Shown piece after piece: positions 25,872 to 35,196 of a DNA stretch of 64,000 bases (positions within the stretch are counted from its first letter, which is position 1; the number at the start of each line of letters is the position of its first letter). The position numbers and the translations under genes were made by a program. This stretch comes from Mesorhizobium liriopis. Its GTDB lineage: Bacteria > Pseudomonadota > Alphaproteobacteria > Rhizobiales > Rhizobiaceae. The DNA is taken from contig NZ_JAMXQS010000009.1 of NCBI RefSeq assembly GCF_024053505.1, positions 219,331 through 283,330 of the forward strand, given 5' to 3'. The notes under the pieces were generated by a model, which was not told the origin of the DNA, did not search any database, and was given only the letters and a program-made list of their open reading frames with translations.

Positions 25872-26531
25872 ATGACCGCGCAGCCTGTTGCCGTGCGACG
25901 CAAAGCCAGCCGTTTGTCGAAGCGCGCGCTGATCCTCTCGGCGCTGGGCGTGGTGCTCATTGCCGCCATGGCGCTCGACACGACCGTGATCCGGCTGGAC
26001 TCCGAACAGGCCGCCCAGACGGCGGGCTTCTCGCCCCAGACCTTCGGCCAGACCGAGTTTCCGAACGTGCAGAGCGATATCGAAAGCCGCGCGGTGGATG
26101 CCAAGACGCTGGCCGATGCGGTGGCCGCCGACAAAGCCGGGGCCACCAAGCAATATGCGGTGGGCACGGGGCCGAATGCAGTTTTCCCGGTGAAGTTCAC
26201 CGGCATCGCCGGCGAGCCGAAATCGGGCATCTATCCGATCACGGTCGAGGGCCTGCCCGAAGGGCTTCTGGTGCGCGTTCAGACGGGACCCGCCATCAAC
26301 GGCACGGAGCTGCGTGATGCGACGGGCAAATACGTGTTCGGGCAGTTCAAGAACCAGATCGAATTTCAGAATGCGGGCTCGGCGCTGAACAACGCCATGA
26401 AGGAAGCGGTGCTGGCACAAGTCGACGCCGCGAACCTCAAGGGCAAGACGGTTTCGGTGACGGGCGCGTTCAAGCTGATCAACCCCAAGAGCTGGCTGGT
26501 CACGCCGGTGCGGCTCGAGGTTCAGCCATGA
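25872..26531 (+). CDS. DUF2291 family protein, erythritol transport locus
   Basis: A 219-residue protein with one N-terminal membrane anchor (ALILSALGVVLIAAMAL, about 19-35) and a presumably periplasmic domain, recognised as DUF2291. Members of this family are typically found beside sugar ABC transporters of the ribose/erythritol type; their role is not known to me. A good GAGGAGG precedes the ATG. The 3' end overlaps eryE by 4 nt, so it is translationally coupled to the transporter. Confidence 0.85.
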   Translation: MTAQPVAVRRKASRLSKRALILSALGVVLIAAMALDTTVIRLDSEQAAQTAGFSPQTFGQTEFPNVQSDIESRAVDAKTLADAVAADKAGATKQYAVGTGPNAVFPVKFTGIAGEPKSGIYPITVEGLPEGLLVRVQTGPAINGTELRDATGKYVFGQFKNQIEFQNAGSALNNAMKEAVLAQVDAANLKGKTVSVTGAFKLINPKSWLVTPVRLEVQP

Positions 26532-28081
26532 GCCAGGCGGCCGTGGCGAAACGCGCTGCAGACCCGCGTCACGGCGAGGTCGTTCTTTCCGCGCGCAATG
26601 TGGTGAAGACCTATGGCGGCGTTCATGCGCTCAAAGGCGTGAACTTCGACATCCGGCGCGGCAGCGTCACGACGCTGTTCGGCGAGAACGGGGCCGGCAA
26701 GTCCACGCTGATGAAGATCCTGTCGGGCGTGACCACGCCCACGTCAGGCGAAATCCGCCTCGACGGCGCGCCGGTCTCTTTCGCGTCCTCCACGGAGGCG
26801 CGGGATCAAGGCATCTCGATCATCCACCAGGAGCTTTCGCTCGCGCCGAATCTCAGCGTGCGCGACAACATCTTCATGGGCCGCGAGATCCGCACGGCGA
26901 CGGGCGTCGATTTCGCCGAGGAGGCCCGTCAGGCCAAGGCCCTGATGGAGGAACTCGAAGAAGAGATCGACCCGATGACGCCGGTCGAGGATTTGCGGCT
27001 CGGCCAGCAGCAGATCGTGGAAATCGCGCGTTCGCTTTCCGTCGATGCGCGCATTCTGATCATGGACGAGCCGACCTCGGCGCTGAGCGCGTCGGAAGTC
27101 GAGGTGCTCTTCAAGGTGATCCGCGATTTGACGGCGCGGGGCGTCGCCATCGTCTATATTTCGCACCACCTCGAGGAAGCGCTGCAGATCACCGACCATG
27201 CCGTGGTGCTGCGCGACGGCAACATTACGGCTACGGCGGAAGCCAAAGACATCGATCTCGAATGGATCGTCCGCAACATGGTGGGCGAGAATTTCGATCT
27301 GGGCTCGCCGCCCACCGGCTACGAGTTCGGCGCAACCGCGCTGGCGGTCGAGAATGTCAGCGTCCACGATGCGGCGGGCTCGGGCTATGACGTGGTGGAC
27401 CGCCTGTCGCTCGACGTGAAGACGGGCGAAATCGTCTGCATCTACGGACTGATGGGGGCCGGGCGCACCGAACTGCTCGAAGCGGTTGCAGGTCGCGTGC
27501 CGCTGGCCAACGGCCGCGTCGTGCTGCATGGCGAGGATGTTTCCAAGCTTTCCATTGCCCAGCGCATCGCGGCGGGGCTGGTGCTGGTGCCCGAAGACCG
27601 GCAGCGCGACGGGCTCGTGCAGACCATGACGGTCGGGCGCAACCTGTCGCTCGCCTCCATCGAGGCGTTCGCCAAGAGCCTCTTCCTGTCGCGCTCGCGC
27701 GAAAAGGCACTGATCGACGATTCCATCCGCAAGGTCCATGTGAAGACGGCTGGCAGCGAGGTGCCGATCGGATCGCTGTCGGGCGGCAACCAGCAGAAAG
27801 TGGTGATCGGCAAGATGCTGACCACCAACCCCTCCGTGATCCTGCTCGACGAGCCCAGCCGGGGCATCGATGTGGGGGCCAAGGCGGAAGTGTTCCGCTT
27901 GCTGTCCGAGCGTGCGCGCCAAGGGCTGGCTGTGATCTTCTCGACCTCGGAAGTGAGCGAATGCCTGTCGATTGCCCATCGCATCGTCGTGATGCGGCGC
28001 GGACGCATCGTGGCCCAGTTCGGGTCAAACGTTTCCAAGGAAGAGATCATGGCCGCCTCGGGCGAAGCCGTGGTCGCCTGA
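26528..28081 (+). CDS. eryE: erythritol ABC transporter ATP-binding protein EryE
   Basis: A fused double ATPase (517 residues) of the CUT2/ribose-importer class. The first half has Walker A GENGAGKST (52-60), LRLGQQQIVEIARSL and Walker B ILIMDEPTSAL. The second half has the degenerate P-loop GLMGAGRTEL, then LSGGNQQKVVIGKML and VILLDEPSRGID. It drives uptake by EryF with EryG as receptor. The gene overlaps the DUF2291 gene by 4 nt and lies 19 bp before eryF. Confidence 0.92.
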   Translation: MSQAAVAKRAADPRHGEVVLSARNVVKTYGGVHALKGVNFDIRRGSVTTLFGENGAGKSTLMKILSGVTTPTSGEIRLDGAPVSFASSTEARDQGISIIHQELSLAPNLSVRDNIFMGREIRTATGVDFAEEARQAKALMEELEEEIDPMTPVEDLRLGQQQIVEIARSLSVDARILIMDEPTSALSASEVEVLFKVIRDLTARGVAIVYISHHLEEALQITDHAVVLRDGNITATAEAKDIDLEWIVRNMVGENFDLGSPPTGYEFGATALAVENVSVHDAAGSGYDVVDRLSLDVKTGEIVCIYGLMGAGRTELLEAVAGRVPLANGRVVLHGEDVSKLSIAQRIAAGLVLVPEDRQRDGLVQTMTVGRNLSLASIEAFAKSLFLSRSREKALIDDSIRKVHVKTAGSEVPIGSLSGGNQQKVVIGKMLTTNPSVILLDEPSRGIDVGAKAEVFRLLSERARQGLAVIFSTSEVSECLSIAHRIVVMRRGRIVAQFGSNVSKEEIMAASGEAVVA

Positions 28082-28100
28082 CGCCATTCGGAGCCGCTTC

Positions 28101-29210
28101 ATGAGCAACAACAGTTCGGCCCTCGCCGCACCGGCTTCCTCGAAGAAGGCAGGCGGCTTCGACCTCGCCTACCTCCTTCTGGAAGGCCGCGCCTTCTTCG
28201 CGCTGATCGCCATCATCGTGGTGTTCTCCTTCCTGTCGCCCAACTATTTCACCGTTTCGAACTTCCTCACCATGGCGAACCATGTCGCCATTTTCGGCCT
28301 GCTCGCGGTCGGCATGCTGTTGGTGATCCTGAACGGCGGCATCGATCTTTCCGTGGGCTCGACGCTGGGCCTGGCCGGCGTGGTCGCGGGCGCCCTGATG
28401 CAGGGGGTGACGATCGCGCCCCTGGGGGTCGTGCTCTATCCGCCGGTCTGGGTCGTGGCGGTGCTGGCCTGCGCGCTGGGCGGCCTGGTCGGCCTGCTCA
28501 ACGGCGTGCTGATCGCGCGCTTCAAGGTGCCGGCCTTCGTGGCGACGCTCGGGGTGATGTATATGGCGCGCGGCGTTGCACTCTTGATGACCAACGGCCT
28601 CACCTACAACAATCTCGGCGGCCGCGCCGAACTCGGCAATACGGGCTTCGATGCACTTGGCTTCGACCGGCTGTTCGGCGTGCCGACGGGCGTGGTGGTT
28701 CTGGTCGTGGTCGCCGTCATCGCGAGCCTCGTTCTCAACCGCACCGCGTTCGGCCGCTGGCTTTATGCCTCGGGCGGCAATGAGCGCGCGGCCGAGCTTT
28801 CCGGCGTGCCGGTGAAGGGCGTGCAGATCTCGGTCTATGTGATCTCCGGTATCTGCGCGGCGATCGCCGGCCTGATCCTGTCCTCGCAACTGACCTCGGC
28901 CGGCCCGACTGCGGGCACGACCTACGAGCTGACGGCGATCGCCGCCGTTGTCATCGGCGGGGCTGCGCTGACCGGTGGACGCGGCACGATCCGCGGCACC
29001 ATGCTCGGCGCCTTCGTGATCGGCTTCCTGTCCGACGGTCTCGTGATCATCGGCATCTCGTCCTATTGGCAGACAGTGTTCACCGGCGCGGTCATCGTGC
29101 TCGCGGTGCTGCTCAATGCCGTCCAGTATCGCCGCCGCGTGAAGGCGCCTCAGCCTTCCGCCGGCTCCACCCCTTCTCTGCCGAATGCGGGCGCCAAAGC
29201 GGCGGCCTGA
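28101..29210 (+). CDS. eryF: erythritol ABC transporter permease EryF
   Basis: A membrane permease of the ribose/CUT2 class, 369 residues, with about 8-10 hydrophobic spans starting near residue 30. The typical GMLLVILNGGIDLSVGS motif (about residues 72-88) and YASGGNERAAELSGV coupling region are present. The N- and C-terminal tails are Ala/Ser-rich. It is encoded between eryE and eryG. Named from the ery context. Confidence 0.92.
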   Translation: MSNNSSALAAPASSKKAGGFDLAYLLLEGRAFFALIAIIVVFSFLSPNYFTVSNFLTMANHVAIFGLLAVGMLLVILNGGIDLSVGSTLGLAGVVAGALMQGVTIAPLGVVLYPPVWVVAVLACALGGLVGLLNGVLIARFKVPAFVATLGVMYMARGVALLMTNGLTYNNLGGRAELGNTGFDALGFDRLFGVPTGVVVLVVVAVIASLVLNRTAFGRWLYASGGNERAAELSGVPVKGVQISVYVISGICAAIAGLILSSQLTSAGPTAGTTYELTAIAAVVIGGAALTGGRGTIRGTMLGAFVIGFLSDGLVIIGISSYWQTVFTGAVIVLAVLLNAVQYRRRVKAPQPSAGSTPSLPNAGAKAAA

Positions 29211-29280
29211 TCTTGAGTCCACGAGAAGACGCGTGCGGGGCAAAACTCCCACGCAGCCAAACCCCAAGGAGGAGAGTGAA

Positions 29281-30240
29281 ATGAAAAAGACGATCAAGGG
29301 CATGCTGTTCGCGACATTCGCGCTGGCCGCCCCCATTCTGGCCGGATCGGTCTCGGCGGCGTCTGCCGAAGGCCTGATCTCGATCATCGTCAACGACCCG
29401 TCCAACCCCTACTGGCTGACCGAAGGCAATGTCGCCAAGGCCGAAGCCGAGAAGCTCGGCTATTCGGCCAATGTCGGCGCACACAAGGGCGACACCAACA
29501 CCGAAAGCAACCTGATCGACACGGCCATCACCAACAAGTCGGTGGCGATCATCCTCGATCCCGCGAATGCCGACGGCTCGGTGGGCGCGGTGAAGAAGGC
29601 TGTCGCGGCCAACATCCCGGTGATCCTCGTCAATGCCGAGATCAACCAGGAAGGCCTCGCCAAGGCGCAGCTCGTGTCGAACAACGCGCAGGGTGCCGCG
29701 CTCGGTGCGCAGCAGTGGGTCGAGCTCGTCGGCGACAAGGGCAAATATGCCGAGCTGCTCGGCGCACCGTCGGACAACAATGCCGCGACGCGTTCCAACG
29801 GCTACGAGACCGTGATCTCGCAGTATCCGGACCTGCAGAAGGTCGCCTCGCAGGTCGCCAACTGGGACCGCACGCAGGGCCGCAACATGATGCAGACCAT
29901 GCTGCAGGCCAACCCCGACATCAACGCCGTGATCAGCGGCAATGACGAGATGGCGCTGGGTGCGATCGCAGCGCTGAAGGAAGCCGGCAAGCTCGCCAAT
30001 GTGAAGGTCGGCGGCTTCGACGGTTCGCCGGACGCAGTGGCCGCCATCAAGGCGGGCGAGTTGCAGTACTCGGTGCTTCAGCCGGTCGCGGTGTTCTCGG
30101 CCGAAGCGGTGAAGCAGGCCGACAGCTTCATCAAGACCGGCAAGACCGGCGCCGAAACCGAAAAGCAGCTTTTCGACTGCCTCCTCATCACCAAGGACAA
30201 TGTCGACAAGTACACCGGTCCCTTCACTCTTTCCGAGTAA
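29281..30240 (+). CDS. eryG: erythritol ABC transporter substrate-binding protein EryG
   Basis: A periplasmic binding protein of the ribose-binding (peripla_BP_4) type, 319 residues. It has a Sec signal peptide (MKKTIKGMLFATFALAAP, cleavage likely after a SAASA-type site near residue 29). The mature part begins GLISIIVNDPSNPYWLTEG, as in RbsB-like receptors. The ATG follows a perfect AAGGAGGAGAG. The frame is open further upstream but without a better start. It is the receptor of the EryEFG importer. Confidence 0.93.
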   Translation: MKKTIKGMLFATFALAAPILAGSVSAASAEGLISIIVNDPSNPYWLTEGNVAKAEAEKLGYSANVGAHKGDTNTESNLIDTAITNKSVAIILDPANADGSVGAVKKAVAANIPVILVNAEINQEGLAKAQLVSNNAQGAALGAQQWVELVGDKGKYAELLGAPSDNNAATRSNGYETVISQYPDLQKVASQVANWDRTQGRNMMQTMLQANPDINAVISGNDEMALGAIAALKEAGKLANVKVGGFDGSPDAVAAIKAGELQYSVLQPVAVFSAEAVKQADSFIKTGKTGAETEKQLFDCLLITKDNVDKYTGPFTLSE

Positions 30241-30257
30241 GCGCCGCGTGTTTAATG

Positions 30258-30286
30258 AGGGGGCTTCGTTCGCGGAGCCCCTTTTC
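30258..30286 (+). terminator. terminator-like hairpin after eryG
   Basis: A stem of GGGGCT and AGCCCC followed by TTTT lies between eryG and eryH. It may stop part of the transcription or protect the 3' end of the transporter mRNA, giving lower expression of the two isomerases. Confidence 0.6.
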
Positions 30287-30303
30287 AGTTTCAGGAGTTT
30301 CGA

Positions 30304-31068
30304 ATGGCGGACAGCCCGCAAGTCTGGGTCGGCACGAGCTGGAAGATGAACAAGGTGCTCAGCGAGGCCAAGGCCTTCGCAGAGGGCCTGACCGGAGCTG
30401 AAAACGATCGGCGCATCCAGCGTTTCGTGATCCCGCCTTTCACCGCCGTGCGCGAGGTGAAGGCGATGCTCGGCGAGACGGATGTGAAGGTCGGCGCGCA
30501 GAACATGCATTGGGCCGATCAGGGTGCGTGGACGGGCGAGGTCTCGCCCCTGATGCTGACCGATTGCGGCCTCGATATCGTGGAGCTCGGCCATTCGGAG
30601 CGCCGCGCGTTTTTCGGCGAAACGGACGAGACCGTGGGCCTCAAGACGGAAGCTGCCGTGCGGCATGGCTTGATCCCGTTGATCTGCATCGGCGAAATGG
30701 CGGCGGAAAAGGATGCAGGCCGCGCGGACGAGGTTTTGAGGGCGCAAGTCGAGGGTGCCCTGGGCAAGCTTTCGGAGGCGCAGAAGAGTGAGACCATCCT
30801 GCTCGCCTATGAGCCCGTCTGGGCGATCGGCGAGAATGGTGTGCCGGCGAGCGCCGATTATGCGGATGCGCGGCAGGCACGGATCATCGAGGTGGCGCAA
30901 AACGTGGTCGGGCGCACGATTCCCTGCCTTTATGGCGGCAGCGTCAATCCCGGCAATTGCGCCGAACTCATCGCCTGCCCACATGTGGACGGGCTTTTCA
31001 TCGGCCGCTCGGCCTGGAATGTCGAAGGCTACAGGGACATTCTTTCGCGGGTCGCCGCAGCACTCTGA
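30304..31068 (+). CDS. eryH: L-erythrulose-1-phosphate isomerase EryH (TpiA2)
   Basis: A paralogue of triose-phosphate isomerase, 254 residues, that moves the carbonyl of L-erythrulose 1-phosphate to give D-erythrulose 4-phosphate in erythritol breakdown. The TIM catalytic residues are kept: Lys14 in GTSWKMNK (housekeeping TIM usually reads NWKMN), His97 in ELGHSERR, Glu170 in AYEPVWAIG, and the phosphate loop LYGGSVNP. Its place between the ery transporter and eryI argues for the tetrose enzyme rather than glycolytic TpiA. L-erythrulose 1-phosphate is also the expected product of the RLP at 15.8 kb. Confidence 0.92.
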   Translation: MADSPQVWVGTSWKMNKVLSEAKAFAEGLTGAENDRRIQRFVIPPFTAVREVKAMLGETDVKVGAQNMHWADQGAWTGEVSPLMLTDCGLDIVELGHSERRAFFGETDETVGLKTEAAVRHGLIPLICIGEMAAEKDAGRADEVLRAQVEGALGKLSEAQKSETILLAYEPVWAIGENGVPASADYADARQARIIEVAQNVVGRTIPCLYGGSVNPGNCAELIACPHVDGLFIGRSAWNVEGYRDILSRVAAAL

Positions 31069-31162
31069 TCGTTTCAAGGAAACGCTCAGGTTTTTTGGAC
31101 CACAATTCCGAACGCAGAACCGCTGAACACTTTTGCTGGAATTGCTCAGGAAGGAGTTTTTC

Positions 31163-31627
31163 ATGAAGATCGCAATCGCAGGCGACAGCGCGGGCGCTCC
31201 GCTGGCTCAAGCGCTGGCAGACTATCTCAAGGACCGCGACGGGCTCGAAGTCGCGGAAGTGAGCAACCCGCCGGCGGGTGCCGAGAAATTCTACGCGGAC
31301 CTGTCCGACCGCGTGGCGAACGGCATTCTCGACGGCACCTATGACCGCGCGATCCTGTGCTGCGGCACAGGCATCGGCGTGGCGCTCTCGGCCAACAAGG
31401 TGCCGGGCATTCGGGCAGCCCAGACACATGACACCTACTCGGCGGAACGCGCAGCACTTTCCAACAACGCGCAGATCATCACCATGGGCGCGCGCGTGAT
31501 CGGAACGGAGCTGGCGAAGTCGGTCGCGGACGCATTTCTGGCGAACACCTTCGACCCGAACGGTCGCTCGGCGGGAAATGTCGAGGCCATCAACAAGCTG
31601 GATGAGAAGTATCATCCCAAAGCTTGA
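31163..31627 (+). CDS. eryI: D-erythrulose-4-phosphate isomerase EryI (RpiB)
   Basis: A RpiB/LacAB-type sugar-phosphate isomerase of 154 residues. The catalytic Cys is in [16 protein letters not shown] (about C67), with [10 protein letters not shown] after it. It converts D-erythrulose 4-phosphate to D-erythrose 4-phosphate, which enters the pentose phosphate pathway. Start at 31163 has AGGAAGGAG; a longer frame exists without a site. It is the last gene of the plus-strand ery operon, with a terminator 12 nt after the stop. Confidence 0.93.
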   Translation: MKIAIAGDSAGAPLAQALADYLKDRDGLEVAEVSNPPAGAEKFYADLSDRVANGILDGTYDRAILCCGTGIGVALSANKVPGIRAAQTHDTYSAERAALSNNAQIITMGARVIGTELAKSVADAFLANTFDPNGRSAGNVEAINKLDEKYHPKA

Positions 31628-31639
31628 GCGATAAGCAAG

Positions 31640-31668
31640 CGGGGCTCTTCGGAGCCCCGTTCTGTTTT
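31640..31668. terminator. rho-independent terminator after eryI
   Basis: A perfect stem CGGGGCTC, tetraloop TTCG, GAGCCCCG is followed by a T-rich tail. It ends the ery transport/isomerase operon and faces the convergent dehydrogenase gene. Confidence 0.88.
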
Positions 31669-31727
31669 CAGGGCAGCTCGGAGCGTCAGCTTGCTCAAGA
31701 GCGTTCGCACGGCAGCGTGACGTCGTC

Positions 31728-33419
31728 TCACAACCGCATCATGTTGCGCTTGGTGAGTTCCGTTATCGTCTGCTCGATCTCGCGCGCTCGCCGCGCCTCG
31801 TCCCACCCGAGCGCATGGCCTGCGACCTTTGCGATGGCCTCCAGATCACCCCGCGTCAATGTTCCGCCGATCGCGAGCGTCGTCCGTCGCATCACGATGT
31901 CGGAAAGGTGCTGCACGGCTTCGCGCCTCGCGATGGCATCGATCTCGGCCAGGCTGGTGTCGCTCGAACCCGGCAGCCGCTCGGCATCCATGCCCTGGCC
32001 GCCGTCGCCCGCGAGTTCGAGCGCAGTGGTGCCGTAGCGTGACAACAACTGGTCGAGACGGGCGGTGGCGAGGCCGGTTTTGGCGGCGGCATCCGCGAGC
32101 CACCGGTGGCGGGCTTGTGTCGACATCGGATAGTCGCGGCCGCCGCCGATCGGCAGGTTTCGGGTCGAGACTTTCCGCGCGCGGGCGAGGCGGGAAAGAA
32201 CCGTATCCGCCACCTCTTCCGCAAAGCCGCGAAACGTCGTCCATTTGCCGCCGACCAGCGAAATGATCGGAAACGGGCGCGTGGCGTCCTGTTCGATCAC
32301 CGGCGCGGAGTGGTCGCGGCTGATGAGGCCGGCGACCGCTGCGTCCGAGCGGGGCAAGGGGCGAATGCCGCTATAGGCATAGGTGATCTGGTCGCGCGAG
32401 AGTTTCAGCCCCGGCATCAGCGCCTGGAGGCTCGCGAGCATGTAAAGGATCTCGCTTTCCTCGCAATGCACCGTGTCGGGGTTGTCGGCGCGAATGTCGG
32501 TCGAGCCGATCAGCGCATGGCCGAGATATTCGTAGGCCAGGCAGATGCGGCCTTCATCGGTTTCGAAATAAACCATGCGCCCGTCGAGCTGGCGCACGAG
32601 CTCGTCGTTCTTCAACAGGAGATGCGAGCCCTTGGTGCCGCCGATCAGTTTCGAAGGGCTGCCGAGCTGCGCGTTGACGTGATCGATCCATGGGCCGGCG
32701 GCGTTGACCACGAGTTTGGGGCGCACCCCATAGGTCTTTCCTTCGACGGCGAAGGAGAGTGTCCCGTTCTCGGCTGAAACCAGTTCGGCATAGTTCGCTG
32801 CGGCCGATCGCTCATTGGCCTTGAGCCCATCGGCGACGAGCTCATAGACCAGGCGCTCGGGGCGCGTGATCCGGGCGTCGTAATAAAGGGCGGCGGCGCG
32901 AATGTTGCGGTTGATCGCCGGCAGTGTGCTGATCGCCGCCTTGCGGCTCATCAGCTTGTGCCGAGGCATCACGCGGTTGCGTGCGCCGTAGAAGTCGTAG
33001 ATCGACAGCCCGATCTTGATCAGCGCCGCACCCCGCGAGCGCGGCGCGGTTTTCGAGCCGAACAGCGTGCGCGTGGCGGCCCCGATGCCCTTCAACCAGG
33101 AAAAGATCGGGATCAGCGTCGGCAGGGGTGCCACCGTGTGCGGCGCGTTCCTGAGAAGCAGATTGCGCTCCAGAGTGGACTGCGCGACCAGCCGAAACTC
33201 GCCGGTTTCGAGATATTTCAGCCCGCCATGGATCATGCGCGAGGGGGCGGCACTCGTCCCTGAGCCGAAATCGGCCTTGTCGAGGATCAGGCAATCGACG
33301 CCCTGTTCGCACAGGTCGCGGAACAGGCCGGCGCCGTTCACGCCGGCGCCGAGGATCACGACGTCGATCGGGGACGGGGTCTCGAAGCGGGCAAGGCGAT
33401 GGGCGACGATTTCAGGCAT
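31728..33419 (-). CDS. GlpD-family flavin dehydrogenase, second copy
   Basis: A 563-residue FAD-dependent polyol-phosphate dehydrogenase of the GlpD family. The FAD motif VVILGAGVNGAGLFRD is at about residues 20-35, followed by SRMIHGGLKYLETGEFRLV. It is longer than EryB by 57 residues, with a C-terminal extension (LAEIDAIARREAVQHLSD to the end) like the GlpD C-terminal domain. It overlaps the FGGY kinase gene by 8 nt, so the two act as a pair: phosphorylate a polyol, then oxidise it. The substrate could be glycerol or another C4-C5 polyol; sequence alone does not tell. Confidence 0.87.
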   Translation of the reverse strand: MPEIVAHRLARFETPSPIDVVILGAGVNGAGLFRDLCEQGVDCLILDKADFGSGTSAAPSRMIHGGLKYLETGEFRLVAQSTLERNLLLRNAPHTVAPLPTLIPIFSWLKGIGAATRTLFGSKTAPRSRGAALIKIGLSIYDFYGARNRVMPRHKLMSRKAAISTLPAINRNIRAAALYYDARITRPERLVYELVADGLKANERSAAANYAELVSAENGTLSFAVEGKTYGVRPKLVVNAAGPWIDHVNAQLGSPSKLIGGTKGSHLLLKNDELVRQLDGRMVYFETDEGRICLAYEYLGHALIGSTDIRADNPDTVHCEESEILYMLASLQALMPGLKLSRDQITYAYSGIRPLPRSDAAVAGLISRDHSAPVIEQDATRPFPIISLVGGKWTTFRGFAEEVADTVLSRLARARKVSTRNLPIGGGRDYPMSTQARHRWLADAAAKTGLATARLDQLLSRYGTTALELAGDGGQGMDAERLPGSSDTSLAEIDAIARREAVQHLSDIVMRRTTLAIGGTLTRGDLEAIAKVAGHALGWDEARRAREIEQTITELTKRNMMRL

Positions 33420-34938
33420 GAGAGGTCTCCGCCAGGCTTTCGATGTCGGGCCAGAGGGCCTGAAGGCTCGTGGCGATGCGGTTGTAGAGCGAGAACCGGC
33501 GGTCGAGCTCGCGGGCGCGGAACTTGTCGGGCTGGTAGACGGTGGCGGTTGCGAGCAGGTCGCGCGGGTCGTGCTGCACGGAAGCGTAGAGGCCCACGCC
33601 CGTACCGGCGCAAAGAGCAGCCCCAAAGGCCGCGGCTTCGTCGGTTTGCGTGACCGTCACCGGCAGGTCGAGCACATCGGCGAACATCTGGGCGAAGGCC
33701 GGATTGCGCGAGGCGCCGCCGGTGAGGCGCACCTCGTCGAAGGAGAAGCCGTCGCGGAGCGCATCGACATGGGTGCGGTGATTGAAGGCGATGCCTTCGA
33801 GCACGGCTTTGAGCATGTCGCCGCGTTTGTGCCAGCCGCGCAGACCCACGAAGCTCGCGCTGGCCTTGTCGCCGAAGGGCGAGCCGAACAGGAACGGGTG
33901 GAAGATCAGGGTGGACGGACGTGCAAGCGCTGCGGTGATCTCTTCGCCCAGAACTGCATGGATCGAGGAGCCATCGGCCAGCGACGCTGCCTGCTCGCGG
34001 GCGCAGAGCGTGTCGAGGAACCAGTCATAATTCGCGGCGGATGCCGGTGAGATGGCCATGTCGTGCCACTGGCCCGGCTCGATGGCGTTGCGGCACGACC
34101 AGCGCGGGTCGATGCGAGGTTCGGCCGAGACCACCTCGTTGATGGAATAGGTGCCGGCGACCACGGCCAGCGTGCCGGGCCTGTGGCCGCCGATGCCGAG
34201 CGAGGAGGCGGTGACGTCATGCAGGCCGGCGGCAACCGGTGTGCCCTCCTTCAGGCCCGTCAGCCGCGCCGCCTCGGCGGTGACGCCACCGATGATCCCG
34301 GCCGAATGGGAAACGGGGGGCAGGGCGTGCCATAGTTCGCCCAGACCGAAGAGGTCGAGCGCCTCCTGGGAATAGTTCTGCGTCTGCACATCGGTGAAGG
34401 CGATGCTCGCTTCGGTGCGATCGGTGCCGACGGTGCCCGCGAGGCAGAAGCGCAGCCAGTCCTTGCAGGACAGGATGTGGCCAATGCGGCCGAAGCGTTC
34501 GGGCTCGTGTTTTCTGATCCAGGCAAGCAGGGCGGATTGGGCGGAAACATGCGGCGGCTGGCCGGTGAGCGCGAGCGCCTTTTCGACCACGCCCTCGCGC
34601 GTCCAGCGCTCCATGATGCTGCCCGTCCGGCTGTCGAGCGACAGGATGCCGGGGCCGAGCGGCTGCTGGTCGTGGTCGAGAAGATAAAGGCCGTCGCCAT
34701 GGGCGGTCGCCGCCACGCCCTTGATGTCGCCGGCGTCGCGTCCGCTTGCGGCGATGGCCTCGCGAATGGCTTCCGCCGTGGCTCGCCAGAGCCCCGCCAT
34801 ATCGCGTTCCACGAAGCGCGGGCGCGGCATCAACTGTTCCACGCGGCGGCGGGCGACGGAAAGCTGCGTGCCGTCGACATCGAACAGCACCGCCTTGGTG
34901 ACAGTCAGTCCGTTGTCGATCCCAAGCAGGCTCGGCAT
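33412..34938 (-). CDS. FGGY-family carbohydrate kinase, unknown substrate
   Basis: A sugar/polyol kinase of 508 residues. Motifs: LLGIDNGLTVTKAVLFD at the N-terminus, GVAATAHGDGLYLLD, and the C-terminal LTGGASRNPAFAQMFADVL. It is closer in style to L-xylulose/carnitine-type FGGY kinases than to GlpK at 60.4 kb. It is co-encoded with the GlpD-like gene (8-nt overlap) and converges with the ery operon. Start at 34938 (MPSLLGIDNG) follows GAGAGGAAA. Likely role: first step of use of a second polyol. Confidence 0.85.
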   Translation of the reverse strand: MPSLLGIDNGLTVTKAVLFDVDGTQLSVARRRVEQLMPRPRFVERDMAGLWRATAEAIREAIAASGRDAGDIKGVAATAHGDGLYLLDHDQQPLGPGILSLDSRTGSIMERWTREGVVEKALALTGQPPHVSAQSALLAWIRKHEPERFGRIGHILSCKDWLRFCLAGTVGTDRTEASIAFTDVQTQNYSQEALDLFGLGELWHALPPVSHSAGIIGGVTAEAARLTGLKEGTPVAAGLHDVTASSLGIGGHRPGTLAVVAGTYSINEVVSAEPRIDPRWSCRNAIEPGQWHDMAISPASAANYDWFLDTLCAREQAASLADGSSIHAVLGEEITAALARPSTLIFHPFLFGSPFGDKASASFVGLRGWHKRGDMLKAVLEGIAFNHRTHVDALRDGFSFDEVRLTGGASRNPAFAQMFADVLDLPVTVTQTDEAAAFGAALCAGTGVGLYASVQHDPRDLLATATVYQPDKFRARELDRRFSLYNRIATSLQALWPDIESLAETSHA

Positions 34939-35196
34939 GTCGTTTCCTCTCCCCACACCTGCGGTTCGTCATACGCCATGGCGGGGGCGATGCAAGGACA
35001 GGTGGGGGCGGAAATGGCGCGGCCAGGCGGCATTCTCCCATTGCCCTTCGCGGCGCTGCACATTGTTTGGGAAGGGCGGTTGATTTCTCCGCCGAAGCGC
35101 AGTCAAAGGGCGCCCTCCCGATTTGCTTTCAGACCCCTTCGCCGCGTGGGCATGCCGCGCGTCAGCCGTCGCTTCTCATTGCTCAAGGCCGCTTTC

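Noticed and set aside
30304..31068. Housekeeping triose-phosphate isomerase
   Set aside because: It sits inside the erythritol operon next to eryI and has the SWKMN variant of the usual NWKMN, which fits TpiA2/EryH better.
29113..31164. Minus-strand open frame of about 680 codons
   Set aside because: Runs opposite eryG and eryH, both of which have clear family motifs and ribosome binding sites.
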